DNA of 64,000 nucleotides from Gibbula magus (Eukaryota; Mollusca; Gastropoda; Trochida; Trochidae). Made by a program: the position numbers and the translations under genes. The DNA lies in assembly GCA_936450465.1 (NCBI GenBank), contig OW388299.1:41737548-41801547 (forward strand), written 5' to 3'. Every line of letters begins with the position of its first letter. Position 1 is the first letter of the stretch. Below the pieces are notes generated by a model. That model searched no databases, was not told where the DNA came from, and saw only the letters and a program-made list of their open reading frames with translations. Of the stretch, positions 23,990 to 35,245 are shown in pieces.

Positions 23990-24240
23990 CAAAGTAGGAA
24001 CATCAAAACATCAAAAGAACGATCATCGTGACATGAAAGTCTTCCGGACACTCAAATCTCACATCCCCAATCAACGTTCAACATGCTGTGTAGGAAATGC
24101 AACCCTGACCCAAACGTGATGATCCAGATTAGTTAGTCGACATCAAGGCTTCAAAGAGAAAAAGTTTTAGGGACTCTTTCTTCATCCAGGACTGGACAAA
24201 CACGTCAGAGCTGATTACTCAGCTTAACTTGCTTGGCGGT
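23990..24240 (+). repeat. Dispersed repeat, copy 1 (with 32603-32830)
   Basis: The collinear blocks GATCATCGTGACATGAA, ACATGCTGTG, TTCTTCATCCAGGACTGGAC and CACGTCAGAGCTGATTACTC match GATCACTGTGACATGAA, AGATGCTGTG, CCTTCATCTTGGACTAGAC and CACGATAGGATTATTC in the 32.6-kb region. No coding content. Confidence 0.55.
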
Positions 24241-24599
24241 GGGCAGCTGATTTCATGATGTCTGGATTTACAAAGAGTGTACATGTTTCATGATTAATGT
24301 CATTTTCGTCACACCGAAGCTTTAGGCAGTTTCATAGGTTACTGGGTCAGCACATGTAGTTTCCTCAAACAATGTATTTGAAGCTATGCATATCTGTCCA
24401 GTTCTGCAACATATGCATGGTACATTTGAAATACTAAATTGGTTATCAGATTTGCAATTAAATTTTACTCTTTCAAATGTCTGAAATAAATACAATATGG
24501 GATTTATATGGTTCTTAAAACTTAAATATATTTTCAAAGTAAAATGAGAAATGGTTTCAAAATGTTAGTTTTTCATTGTAATCATATAGACACGTTTTA

Positions 24600-24990
24600 C
24601 AGTGAAAACTGTGACCCATATATATGTGACCGGGGCCATGACCTAACCTTATGGTTTGTATACTAGTCTAATTACCCAAAATGAATTCTTAATTATAGAT
24701 TTCGTGACCCTGTGGGTCACAGGGATTATGAAACTACAAACCTATTTAATCACGAAAAGCTCTGGAACGTTGAAATGTTGTGAACAGACTCCTTTGCGAA
24801 GTTGAATATAGATTTGGTGACCCTGTGGCCTCCAAAATACGTCACAACCAAAACATCTATTTTCAACTTTTACTCCAGCATGAAAAGCCCAAGAAAGCTC
24901 GAATGTTGTGTAAAACCTTTTAAGCCGATTGGGATTCTAAATTGTATATTTGTTGACCTTATGGCTCCAAATATTGCTCACAAGGGGCAC
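24600..24990 (+). repeat. Degenerate tandem repeat, about 140-150-bp unit
   Basis: GTGACCCTGTGGGTCAC, GTGACCCTGTGGCCTCC and TTGACCTTATGGCTCC start successive units, each followed by an AACGTTGAAATGTTGTG-like block (GAATGTTGTGTAAA in the next). A first, more degraded unit starts near 24630. The 111-codon frame 24802-25137 overlaps this repeat and shows no motif. Confidence 0.65.
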
Positions 24991-25139
24991 AAACTAAAGA
25001 CATATGTTCATCTTCTTCTCCATTACATAAAGTACTTGAAATGTATTACTCTTCTACAAGCATCATTTTACATCATTTGCAATACAATGGGTAAAGACCA
25101 TGGTTCTTGTAAAGAATCAACGGTCATTATTAACTAAAA

Positions 25140-26750
25140 CTATTCAAAGGGGTCAATGTCGTGTAGTAACGATTGTTTATGATATTTTGATCGGTGTGAA
25201 GGCTGAAATTATAGTTTTTGAGATTACACTTTCTCGCTCCTTTTTTTTTCAGTTAGACACTATATAAAACACATTTAAATAAGCATTGACCAGAATATGT
25301 TGTTCTATAGCAGTACTACGACTCTAATATAAGTACTTTAATGTATTTGTACCTCGTAAAAAATGACTTTCAAACCTATACTTTCATTGAAGATATTGTG
25401 TTATGTGAACATCATCATTTGTCATTTTAAAAATTTAATCTCAATTACTTCACCGAAATAACTTCCAACAAATTACAATTTCTGTGTTCATCGGAGTTCA
25501 CAAAATGGGGTTCTATGGGTGAATACATCACTTTGATGTATGTAAGTGACGGTGAGCAGATCATGCTTTACAAAGTGGACAGACATACATTGAACCAATG
25601 AACCAATTTAAACTGTTTTTTCAACTTTGGTTTTTTATTTGAAGAGCTTATTTTAAAAGTGTGTCCTTTACAGTAATGCTGAACAAGTTGATTGTATTAA
25701 TGCCTGACCGTGTCCAATATAAGTTGTGACTTGTAACGAAGTAGATGAAAGCCTAATACACATGTAAGCTTACTTGCTATTATCTAAAAATTGCATTGCA
25801 TCCCAAAATAGATCCTCTTTCTGATGCCAACAAATGTTTTTGACTCATGAAATTATCACAACCGAATCTGAACAAAGGCGTTTAATGTAAGTAAGAGCTT
25901 TAGCAGCACATAATACAATATGAAGATCTACATCACTTAACATCCTTCTCTGTCAACATGGATCCAGGGATGCCTGTAAATAAGACTAGAGTAGTTTCAC
26001 GATTCAATTATCAATTGACTTTCAATAAGGACTATATGTGTGGTTTCAAAAAGGCTCAAAATCTTTTGTGATTGTTATAGGTTAGAGCTCCGTCAGTCTG
26101 TTCGTCCAAGATAAAGGAAATAGCTTTTCTTCAGACACCATTACACATAGAATAACCACTTATAGTGTGTGACTTGAGGGTATCACTCTGTTCATGTTAA
26201 AATGAGAAGTATATGTTTGTATTTACAGAGTGAGTTGTGATATGTTCCTTCAATGTACTAAGTCATGAACCCTTGACAAAGGTAAAGTCCATCAATGAAT
26301 AATAATAGTGAATAATGAATGTGAATTTTATATTCTAAGTTGAAAACTTATCTTAATACATCTAAGATATTAGATTAAAGTTATTTAGGAGAACTAACGA
26401 GAACTATAAGGTTTCGTTGTTGTTGTTGTTTTTAAAAAGTATTAAATTACACGATGAGTCTCATGTACGTTCGAATGAAATAAGAAATAAAGTTTGTGTT
26501 GAATCGAATACAAATTGCATGTCATTGCTTTCCTATGAGCAGGTCAGTATTCCAGATGCCCACTTAACCCTGTCTGAACCCGTCACAGAGGGGATAATGC
26601 TCCTACAGCAAGAGCAGCTGATTCAATCACGCACAACTTAGTTCAAAACCACGTTCAAACGTTTTTGTAAGATTACTGTCAATTACAGGTCACTACACTC
26701 GAAACCATTAACATACTGCCCTTGTCTTGAAGCAGGAGTAGACCCTGAAG
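25140..26750. other. No gene; one degenerate copy of the 170-bp repeat
   Basis: At about 26090-26240, TCTGTTCGTCCAAG, ATAGCTTTTCTTCAGAC, GTGTGTGACTTGAGGGTATC and AAAATGAGAAG follow the order of the 21.2-kb tandem units, so this is a dispersed copy. Otherwise plain AT-rich DNA. Confidence 0.5.
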
Positions 26751-26751
26751 C

Positions 26752-26919
26752 ATGTTTAAACTGTTTGAGAGGCATTGTAAAAGTTGGTGTAATGGGAAGA
26801 CTAGGAATTTAGGAATTTACACTCAACGCCGTTTAACTGAAGCCTTGCATATTGGCAGATATAAGCCCTCTATGAATAGGGATCAAGGCTATTTCATCCC
26901 ATCAGCTTACAACCCTTAA
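26752..26919 (+). pseudogene. GIY-YIG C-terminal remnant of a Penelope-like retroelement
   Basis: A 55-codon frame reads LFERHCKSW, GIYTQRRLTEALHIGRYKP, then SMNRDQGYFIPSAYNP and a TAA. TEALHI..YKPxxNRDQGY is the usual end of GIY-YIG domains in retroelements (catalytic Glu, then Asn). The core GIY/YIG strands and any reverse transcriptase are not visible upstream, so this is a 3' fragment. The 3' tail continues to about 27245. Confidence 0.55.
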
Positions 26920-27164
26920 TCAAATGATTAATCCAATCCACTCACTCTGGCTTCTACCTCCACCCACTAATTGGTACCCTCACCCTGCCTGTGTCCTCTC
27001 ATCCGCCCCCTGGCTAATAAACTAACTACTCTCTTGTTTCCTTGTTATCACAACCTCACTTGTTCAACCATTTATGTCATTGTTATCCCATCTTGTTGTA
27101 TTTGTTTTCTCTTTATCATACCAACATGTATCCTGTATATAACCTGCTGTTTCAGCATATCTTC

Positions 27165-27221
27165 CAAATGATTGATAACGGTATAACGATCTATACCGAA
27201 ACGTCACCATTGTGAAATAAA
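27165..27221 (+). ncRNA. Hammerhead-like hairpin in the retroelement tail, plus AATAAA
   Basis: GATTGATAA is followed by a perfect 7-bp hairpin (CGGTATA 27179-27185 with TATACCG 27192-27198), then GAAACGTC. This resembles the hammerhead core (CUGANGA, stem II, GAAA, then UC) known from Penelope-like elements, but the CUGANGA box has mismatches, so it is probably a decayed copy. AATAAA lies at 27216-27221. Confidence 0.35.
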
Positions 27222-27769
27222 GAAGCGGAACATCCATAAATTCCTTGTCTTCCTTGAATCATGTTTGATAAAGTTAACTTAACGTAAAGTCAAGTGACTG
27301 CAGCCAGAGAAATCAGTTCTGGAAATCATTGTCAACTTACAACAATACTGGCCCGTTAAGTCTTTAGCAAACACAAACAAAATGTTTCATAAAGTAAAAT
27401 AAAACTTGCAAATAGCTAACAATGGGATATGTGAGAGTACTTAGTATTCCTTTAAAATACCTTTATTGAATTAAGCTGAATTAAAACAGCTTTCACAATA
27501 TGGTATTAACTTAAATTGTTTTTCATGTTTTCTTCAATCACTTGTACCTAATAACATACAAAAGACAAATTTGAGTCTGTAATTGTTGATTGTCATATAA
27601 CTGTGCATGTACATGTAAGTGAGTCGTGTATTTTCTGTATATTTATAAAGATTGACTTTCATTGGAAATAGGTAACTATGATATATATAGTGAGCATTGC
27701 CTTGCACTGGATATACACTAAAGACTCGTCAGGGTTTGGGATAGTGGTATTAAAGGTTTTACAGACCAT

Positions 27770-28152
27770 GTTAAATATGTGACATTCGAAAGGTAATCAA
27801 AAGAAAGCTGAAAGGAAATACACACGTTCGTGGGATGATTGCAATGAAACTACTTAATTACTTTAACACAACTATTAAACACTTTCAAAAGTATATTAAC
27901 GTGTAAACTTACTGAAAGCCACGCATCACTGATAGATAAGTATATTTTCAGGCGCATTTTCGTATCCAAGAATTGTTTTCGAGAACTTGTGATAAGTAAC
28001 CATTAATGAGGAGACTGAAATGCGAGGTGAGGGGGAGCTAGCGTTTAACGACGCTTCCAATAGTGTTTCCAAACTTGGTTTAATCATGTGTCATTCAACA
28101 AGTAATCAAAGGAAAGCTGAAAGGGAATCTACACGTTGATATGATAACACTA
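27770..28152 (+). repeat. Tandem duplication of about 307 bp, first unit and start of second
   Basis: GACATTCGAAAGGTAATCAA and AAGCTGAAAGGAAATACACA near 27780-27830 recur as GTCATTCAACAAGTAATCAA and AAGCTGAAAGGGAATCTACA near 28090-28135. The rest of the second unit (GATAAGTAATCATTAATGAT, GAGGTGCAAGGTGAG) is found beyond the LINE at 31645-31768, so the LINE interrupts unit 2. Both units end in SINE-tail-like sequence. Confidence 0.7.
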
Positions 28153-31100
28153 ACTATGTATGACTGCCTTGTCGCCTAGCAGGCAGCAGGCTAAATCTGC
28201 TCTCTACAAATCAATGAATTTCATCATTTTATGATCGTCATTGAAACCGGAAAATTGGCTGACACATGTGTAACATGTTGTGGAATACCCTGGTTGTATT
28301 TTGAACTCTAAAATGACTTTAGCATTGGGAATAACTTTGTATCTTATTGCCATTTTCATTGTGAAAACAAGTATTTCAAACATGGATATTTCTGATACCC
28401 CAAGCCTATCAATCAGGACCCCAGAGGTGAAACACTGTGGAGTTGCTTACAGCAGAGAGGAGCTTTGTTCTCTCAACAATGGGCCAATCAGACTTGACCC
28501 TACACTGTTCCATCACTTGCGTAATCTTGGTGTGTGCTCATCAAAACCGACACAAAGGGGGAAGCGTGCTGGTTGCAGAAAACAAAGACAAATTCCCATC
28601 ATATCAAATGTTTTTAACAATTCATTTCCCACAACAAAGAGACAAATTAACTCAAGTAACTTAATTTCTGTTCACCCAAGAAAAACAAAAAATGGGATTT
28701 TAATTGCCCATTGGAATGCTCGCTCTGTGAGAAACAAAAATTTGGAAATTGTAGACTACATACTTGAAAATAAATTAGATTTTATAGTTTTCACAGAAAC
28801 ATGGCTTCATGAAAGTGGAGATGAGTGTAAGATCAAAGAAATGACACCAAATGGATACAAATTCAAGCATGTGCCCAGATCAACGCGGAGCGGAGGCGGA
28901 ATTGCAATACTCTTCAGGGATTATTATAACATCAGCATTGTTGACATGCCATCTGAAGCCTACTGATGCTGGTTGTTATATCACTTCCACACACCGCCCT
29001 TCGTGTTATTGGTGTATATAGACCACCTCCTTCAAAAGCCAATGGTCTCACTGACTCAAAGTTTCTTTCTGACTTTTCTGATTTGTGTAGTGCCATTGAC
29101 CAGCGCAAAACACCACCATTGATTATTGGAGACTTGAATATTCATTTTGATGACCATAACAAACCAGTTGTTGCAAAAGTTCAGAAAATTTTCAGCACCC
29201 ATTGCTTACATCAACATATACAGGAACCTACACACAAATGTGGGCACACAGTTGATGCTGTCATCACGAAAGACTCTTGTGACCTGGTGGAAAGAGTAAG
29301 CGTCATTGATTTCCAGATGTCCGATCACTGCTGGATACATGTACATATAAACGCAGTTCCTCCCAAACGGGTTAAGGATGAAACAATCTGTAGAAACATC
29401 AAGAATATCTCAATTGAGGATTTTGAGGCCGATCTTCGCGAATCTGAAATAATCAAGAACACTATGTCAGAAAACGTGAATGATTTGACAAATCAACTCA
29501 ACACAACACTGTCGTCTCTGTTAGACAAGCATGCTCCCCCAAAACGGAAATACAAAACGGTGAAATCACATCCACCATGGTACACAGAAGATGTCCAAAA
29601 GGCAAAGATGGCTCGTCGTTCAGCTGAGAGACATTGGAGAAAGACACTGTTGGAAATTCACCGCCAAATCTTCAATGAATGTAGATGCAATGTAAATACT
29701 CTGATCTACAAAGCCAAGGCCACTTACCTCACTGACCTTATATCAACTCAGACAAACAATCCAAGAGCCCTTTACGATACTATGGCAACTCTAATGGGGA
29801 GAACTTCTGAAGTTGTTCTTCCATCATCAGATGAAAACTTTGAAAAGCTTGCAAACATTTTTGGACACTATTTCTCTGATAAAGTTACCAATATCAGAAA
29901 TTCGTTTGATGCAGCTCCACAGAGAAGAGATAGCCATGAATCAACTGTTGTACTATCTACCTGTGCCCCCTTTAGTGAAGCCGAAGTGTGTAAGCTGATC
30001 ATGTCTTCCAAACCAACATCTTGCCCCCTTGATCCCATCCCTACCACTTTGTTGATCAAAGTTACCATAACCTTGCTTCCGGTAATCACCAAGATCATCA
30101 ATGTGAGTGTTGAAAGTGGAACAGTTCCTACAGTTTGGAAAACAAGCAGTCATAAAGCCACTGATCAAGAAACCTTCTCTGGACAAAGACAATTTGAAGA
30201 ATTACAGGCCGGTGTCCAATCTGCCTTTCCTGTCAAAGGTGTTGGAGAAGGCAGTGAAGATTAGACTATTCACACATCTAGAAAATCACAAACTTATTGA
30301 CAAGTACCAGTCAGCCTATAGAGTTGCGCACAGTACCGAGACTGCTCTGAATTATGTTCTCGATAAATTGCGAACAAGTGTTGATGAAGGCGGTGTCGCT
30401 ATGTTGACTTTGCTCGACTTATCATCGGCATTTGATACGATTGACCATATGACCCTGATCCACCGTCTCAAATCCCTGTTTGGAATTGATGGTATGCTCC
30501 TCAAGTGGTTCCAGTCTTACCTTCATGAGAGGCAACAGTGCGTCAACATCAAGAGTTTCAGATCTGCCAATCAAACCTTGATCTGTGGCGTACCCCAAGG
30601 ATCAGTCCTAGGACCTGTTCTGTTTACCCTGTTCACAACACCTCTAGGCAAAATCATTGAACCCCATGATCTGCATCACCATATGTATGCTGATGACACA
30701 CAGCTTGCCAACAGTTTCCAGACCAATACATCATCTCAACAATCTGCCATCAACAACATGGAACAGTGTCTTGACCAAGTTAAATCCTGGATGGGTGAAA
30801 ACTGTCTTAAACTGAACGATGACAAGACAGAGGCTATGATCATCGGCCCCCCTCAACGTCTTCAAAAGGTAAATGTAGATCACCTGAAGATAGGCGATGC
30901 TCATATTCCATTCTCTCCTGCTGTGAAGAATCTGGGAGTGCTACTGGACTCATCACTGAGCATGGATAGACAAGTCAGTGAAATCATCAAGAAATGCTAC
31001 TGCCATATCTGATCCATTGGAAGAATCCGACATCTGATAACTGACACAGCTGCAGCAACGCTTGTCAGATCACTAATCCTGAGTCGCCTGGATTACTGCA

Positions 31101-31600
31101 ACAGCGTCTTGATTGGAACATCAGCTGAGAACATCAAACGTCTGCAGAAGGTACAGAACACTGCAGCCAGGATTGTTGTGAAGGCCAAAAGGGATTCCCA
31201 CGTGTCACCTATCCTACATGAACTTCACTGGTTACCCGTCAACCTCAGGATTGATTTCAAAGTCCTTGTACTGGTCCACAACTGCATGTATGAAAGAGCA
31301 CCAGAATACCTGCAGGACCTGATCACACTGTACACACCCTCAAGGCTCCTGCGCTCCAGTTCCAAACTTCAACTTGACGTCAAGCAACCAAGGATGAAGA
31401 CATTTGGTTATAGGACATTTCACTATGCAGCAGCCAAACTGTGGAATCAGCTTCCCGTTGATCTGCGATCAGTAGAGAGCAGCGAACTTTTCAAGAAAAA
31501 ACTGAAAACCCATCTTTTTAGTCAATTTCTTGGACATTGTTAGCGCTTTGAGCATGCATGCATGGAACCCAGCGCTATAGAAGCAGATATATTATTATTA
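28153..31600 (+). mobile_element. Nearly full-length CR1/L2-type LINE
   Basis: The limits come from the interrupted tandem unit. The left end is near TGACTGCCTTGTCGCCTAGC (28157-28176), a GC-rich start typical of a LINE 5' UTR. The right end is the CAGCGCTATAGAAGC block with a short ATTATTATTAT tail at about 31590-31600. It holds one broken endonuclease-reverse transcriptase frame. At about 3.45 kb it is close to full length for a single-ORF element; no gag-like ORF1 is seen. Confidence 0.8.
28313..31543 (+). pseudogene. LINE endonuclease/reverse transcriptase polyprotein, broken
   Basis: The N-terminus is the AP-type endonuclease: HWNARSVRNKNLEIVDYI, FTETWL, GVYRPP, IGDLNIH, MSDHCW. The reverse transcriptase follows: NYRPVSNLPFLSKVLEK, LLDLSSAFDTIDH (motif A), GVPQGSVLGPVLF (motif B), MYADDTQ (motif C, catalytic Asp pair) and CLKLNDDKTEAMIIG. 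The conserved tail has LSRLDYCNS, ELHWLPV and KTFGYRTFHYAAAKLWNQLP, ending at 31543. Breaks: a frameshift near 28960 (the first frame stops in TAC-TGA-TGC), a second at the A run 30139-30142 (one extra A restores the other frame), and an in-frame TGA at 31010-31012 where CGA (Arg) is likely ancestral. All catalytic motifs are otherwise intact, so the copy is fairly young. The start is uncertain: ATG 28313 or 28382. Clade placement (CR1/L2 group) is from the motif style and ATT tail. Confidence 0.9.
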
Positions 31601-31768
31601 TGTAACTCTTATAACGGTTTATGTATATGTTATCATTGCGTTTCAGGTGAGTTCTTACACCAATGAAGTATTTTACAGAACAATATGATAAGTAATCATT
31701 AATGATGAGTCTGAGGTGCAAGGTGAGATGATTTGGGTTTAAAAGCTGCTTTCAAGAGTGTTTCATGA
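31601..31768 (+). repeat. Remainder of tandem unit 2 after the LINE
   Basis: TTTCAGGTGAGTTC to GGTTTAAAAGCTGCTTTCAAG aligns with 27945-28066 of unit 1. The tail resembles the end of the SINE family on the minus strand. Confidence 0.6.
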
Positions 31769-32602
31769 ACATATACATGTACAGAAATTTTAACAATTAC
31801 CTACTGTAACTTACGAGTACTGTATCCATAACCTCCATTGTCTCTAAGCAAATAATGTCTGTATTTGCAAAACTTTATGGAAAATCATAGTTTCAAAAGT
31901 ATTCACTACCAAACGAAATCTACTTTCAGTTATCATTTTAAAATATCGGGACCTATTGGACATTTTTATTTAATTCATAAGAGCAAATATATTCCATCTC
32001 AACCTTCGAGCTGGAGTATTGTTACTTGAATTTTCAAAATGTCCATTCTCAAATGATTAAAATATGGTTCTATTGACGATAACATAGTTCGTGACAACCA
32101 TGTTCACTTATAGAAACTAATTTAGCGTGATCCATAAAACTGCAACGATATACCTAGCAAGATATCAAGTTAGTTGTTAACATTTAAGTGTTCATCTCAA
32201 CTAAAGGACCAGAGGATATCATTCATGATTAATATGTTATTCAATCTTAATTTGAATATTTATGATGATCGTTTCTTATATAAAATAAATCATTTAATTT
32301 GAAAACTAATACATTGCTATATTGTCATAACCCGTCTCTAGCGATATTATATAAATCTGATTGACATTAATTGTCATTTAGAATGTATATATACGTAGAA
32401 GGTGTAATTGTTGCCGTGTACATTCTTTCATCATCAGTTAGCACTGATAAAATATGCTTTTTGTTGCTGTTACATAATTAAGGATAAAACTATTGTGGTG
32501 GAGCAGAGTGTCTTCACTTCAAACTTACAGATCTTGGAATTCTGCATACATCGATCTACTTTGACATTTACAGTTTTGATGAAGTCTCAAAGATAACATC
32601 AA
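31769..32602. other. No gene recognised
   Basis: AT-rich DNA with only short chance frames. Confidence 0.5.
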
Positions 32603-32830
32603 TAGATTGATCACTGTGACATGAATAAAGTCTACCGGGTTTCTAAATCTAACATTTCTTTTAATTAGTTCAAGATGCTGTGCAGAAACGAATCCTTATG
32701 ACGTTATCTGTCAGACTAGTAAGTCGGCGAGAAAACACTGATAGGAGAAAAATCTCAAAGCAAGAGCCTCTGGTGCTATTCCTTCATCTTGGACTAGACA
32801 GACACGATAGGATTATTCAGGTTTATTAAT
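32603..32830 (+). repeat. Dispersed repeat, copy 2 (with 23990-24240)
   Basis: See the first copy for the matching blocks. Same orientation, visibly diverged. Confidence 0.55.
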
Positions 32831-32871
32831 TAACTATCAATATTTTGGCACGTATACAGTATTTACCACGG

Positions 32872-33175
32872 ACCTAGACCATATGATTCGACAACTGAGC
32901 AAATACGGAGAAACTGAGCCACTTCGAGACAAACTGGGCCAATATGAGTCTGAGCATTTGCAGTCGTACCTTTGGTGAAACCCGAAGATGTCGCTTCACA
33001 ACTTTGACCAATGATGTCTGTTCACCAATCTTGTTTATAATTATTATTTTAATATAAATGAGATGTTTAGTGTTGTGCAAAGATAATGAAAAGAGGTTAC
33101 TAAATAAAATTGTCAATAATAAAGCATTTCCGTATTGGCTGAGTTACAGATCCTCGGTCTGTTGTATTGGCACTC
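32872..33175 (-). repeat. 'ATTGGCCCAGTT' repeat element, minus-strand copy
   Basis: On the minus strand the order matches 34935-35245: CCAATACAACAGACCGAGGA, a CTCTTTTCATT block, ACAAGATTGGTGAACAGAC, GACTCATATTGGCCCAGTTT, and the end GTTGTCGAATCATATGGTCT. Only one arm of the terminal hairpin is present. The minus-strand 80-codon frame over it is a translation of the repeat. Confidence 0.75.
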
Positions 33176-33464
33176 GAAAAGATTTTGATTGATTGTAACT
33201 TACACTCTTAATGAGTTGAAATGAATAAAATATTAAAAATCAAGTACGTCGATATACAATAAATTTCGATGACAACGGTAAAATGTATCACTGCAATTAA
33301 TAGATGAAAGAAATTCTGCAAATAACTGTGTAAAAATGTTAGAAGTATTTGTATTTTCAAATGTAATTATTGTACATTGCAAATCAGACATGATGATAGG
33401 GTTTGTTATCAATCCTAATTGCTCGATATTGTGGTTAGATTGAAGGGAATAGTTTCACATTTTA

Positions 33465-33530
33465 ATAGAGTTAGTTATCGTATAACACCGCTTCGGCAGC
33501 ATTACAGCAAATAGTGGCGTCAAGAGTTTG
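33465..33530 (+). repeat. SINE-like tail fragment
   Basis: TAGAGTTAGTTATCGTATAAC followed by ACCGCTTCGGCAGCATTAC, related to the element at 23484-23548 but without its GAGT array. Confidence 0.5.
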
Positions 33531-34610
33531 AAAAAGCAAAACTTTCTGAAAAAGCAAAACTTTCAAGAAGCAAACGTGTACACCCCATATATAATGTTAC
33601 GCCTTAATGGAAAAATACAATATCGATGAGAACATTGTAAAACACTGTAAATAAAATAATGGTCAGCTGTTGAGATATATACTTCTATCCTGACTGATTT
33701 GGCCGGGATTCGGTCGAGTCTATTAGCAGTAGATTCTCCACTATTGATCATGTTATCAACCAAGCTGTCTCATACTTGATTTTCCCAAAATTGAATATGC
33801 CACTGAAGTAGTTTAATGACCCACGGTGATTGAATGAGCTGCTCGTATCATGCAGAAATCAGACACACGCATGGAATAGTCTGCTTCTGATCTATAGGAA
33901 TAGGATTCTAGAAGATGACAATGTAGATGAGGAGAGAGTTTTATGGATGATTCATCAAGCGACGTTTCAGTATAGATAAATAATAACTCATGCTTGAAAA
34001 TCGTATGTAGATATTTGTAGGAAATGGACTGCATCTCTTTGATTCCATCATCTATTGAGAGTTGATAGGATTTGAAATGCATGTGGCATTATTAAGATAT
34101 TTTGGTGCAATGAGGTATTCTTATGTATATGCAATTCTCAAACAATCTCAGTGTTTAGTTTGCAATTTGAATATCTTAATGTATTTGATAATTCTAAAAT
34201 GATAATAAAGTCCATGATACATTTAACCTTGATTTACAAAGTCATCATTTATGCCCCTTGCTTCAAGTGTTAATTATTAATCTTATTGAAGGGGATTAAT
34301 ATCTATAAAATGCTTTATATGTACGCGTCAAACTAGGAATGTCACATTCATCAGTGTGCTATCTGGAAAGGATTTTCATTTGATTGGCAATTAACTTGAC
34401 TCATTTGTTCCTGTATATTCTTGTGTTTATTTCATATGTTTAATTCACAGATGAGTGGATCTGCGTACTCTTAACACTGAAGTTTAACCTTGATTTAACA
34501 ACTTTGAATGTGTCTTCTCAAGAGCCTTTTATTTCTGTTTCTGTGAGTACTGCAATGAATTCAACCTTGCAGTGTAGCACTTTCTGTCTATCAGAGGGGT
34601 AGTGTTTGTG
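33531..34610. other. No gene recognised
   Basis: A duplicated AAAAGCAAAACTTTC at 33533-33560 is the only local structure. Open frames are short and motif-free. Confidence 0.45.
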
Positions 34611-34634
34611 CCTACTATCTTCTTTGGGGCTCGT

Positions 34635-34735
34635 TTCTCTCGATATCTCGGTGGCTGAGTGGACAAAGAGTGGGACAAAGAGTGCTGGCGTTGTAGGTTC
34701 TAATCCCGCAACAGATTCAAGGAACATATGATCAA
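34635..34735 (+). repeat. tRNA-like SINE head
   Basis: TCTCGGTGGCTGAGTGGACAA has a good Pol III box A (TGGCTGAGTGG). GTAGGTTCTAATCCC is a box B about 50 bases downstream. A GTGGGACAAAGA duplication separates them, so it is a tRNA pseudogene or SINE rather than a working tRNA gene. Confidence 0.55.
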
Positions 34736-34864
34736 ATGAATATCCCATTTTGAATGCCAACAAGTGACTCAATACAAAACTAATGGATCGATACAACAGA
34801 AAAACTGTCAAATACTGAAATGTATCATTTTGATGTACAAATAGTTGGTAGTATAACGTTATTA

Positions 34865-35245
34865 ATTACGTATTTCCGTATTGGCCCAGTTACAGGTCCG
34901 AGGTCTGTTTTATTGGCCCGAGACGAAGTCTAGGTCCAATACAACGGACCGAGGACCTGTAACTCGGCCAATACGAAAATATTTAATTAATGAAAATTGT
35001 ATTAATTAACTTCTTTTCATTCTAGTTTCACAACAAAGTATCTGATTTATATTGAAATGATAATTATAGACAAGATTGGTGAACAAATAGCACAGGTCAA
35101 AGTGGCGACAGCTTCGCGTTTTCACCAAATGTGCAACTGCGCATGCTCGGACTCATATTGGTCCAGTTTGTCTAGTATTGGCCCAGTTTTTCCCGTATTG
35201 GCCCAGTTTTCCCGTATTGGTCCAGTTGTCGAATCATATGGGCTA
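34865..35245 (+). repeat. 'ATTGGCCCAGTT' repeat element with terminal hairpin, plus-strand copy
   Basis: It begins with a hairpin whose arms of about 46 bp are 34871-34916 and 34935-34981 (TTCCGTATTGGCCCAGTTAC against TTTCGTATTGGCCGAGTTAC). It ends with four near-tandem units of about 17-19 bp of the form CGTATTGGCCCAGTTTT at 35153-35230. It is inverted relative to 32872-33175, about 1.7 kb away. The 77-codon frame in it is repeat translation. Confidence 0.8.

Noticed and set aside
24802..25137. 111-codon plus-strand frame
   Set aside because: It overlaps a degenerate tandem repeat and has no motif.
30107..30300. Two independent reverse transcriptase genes
   Set aside because: The frames join at an A run and share continuous conserved sequence, so this is one broken frame.
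35160..35230. CRISPR-like short repeats
   Set aside because: Units of 17-19 bp are contiguous without spacers, in animal DNA, inside a dispersed element.
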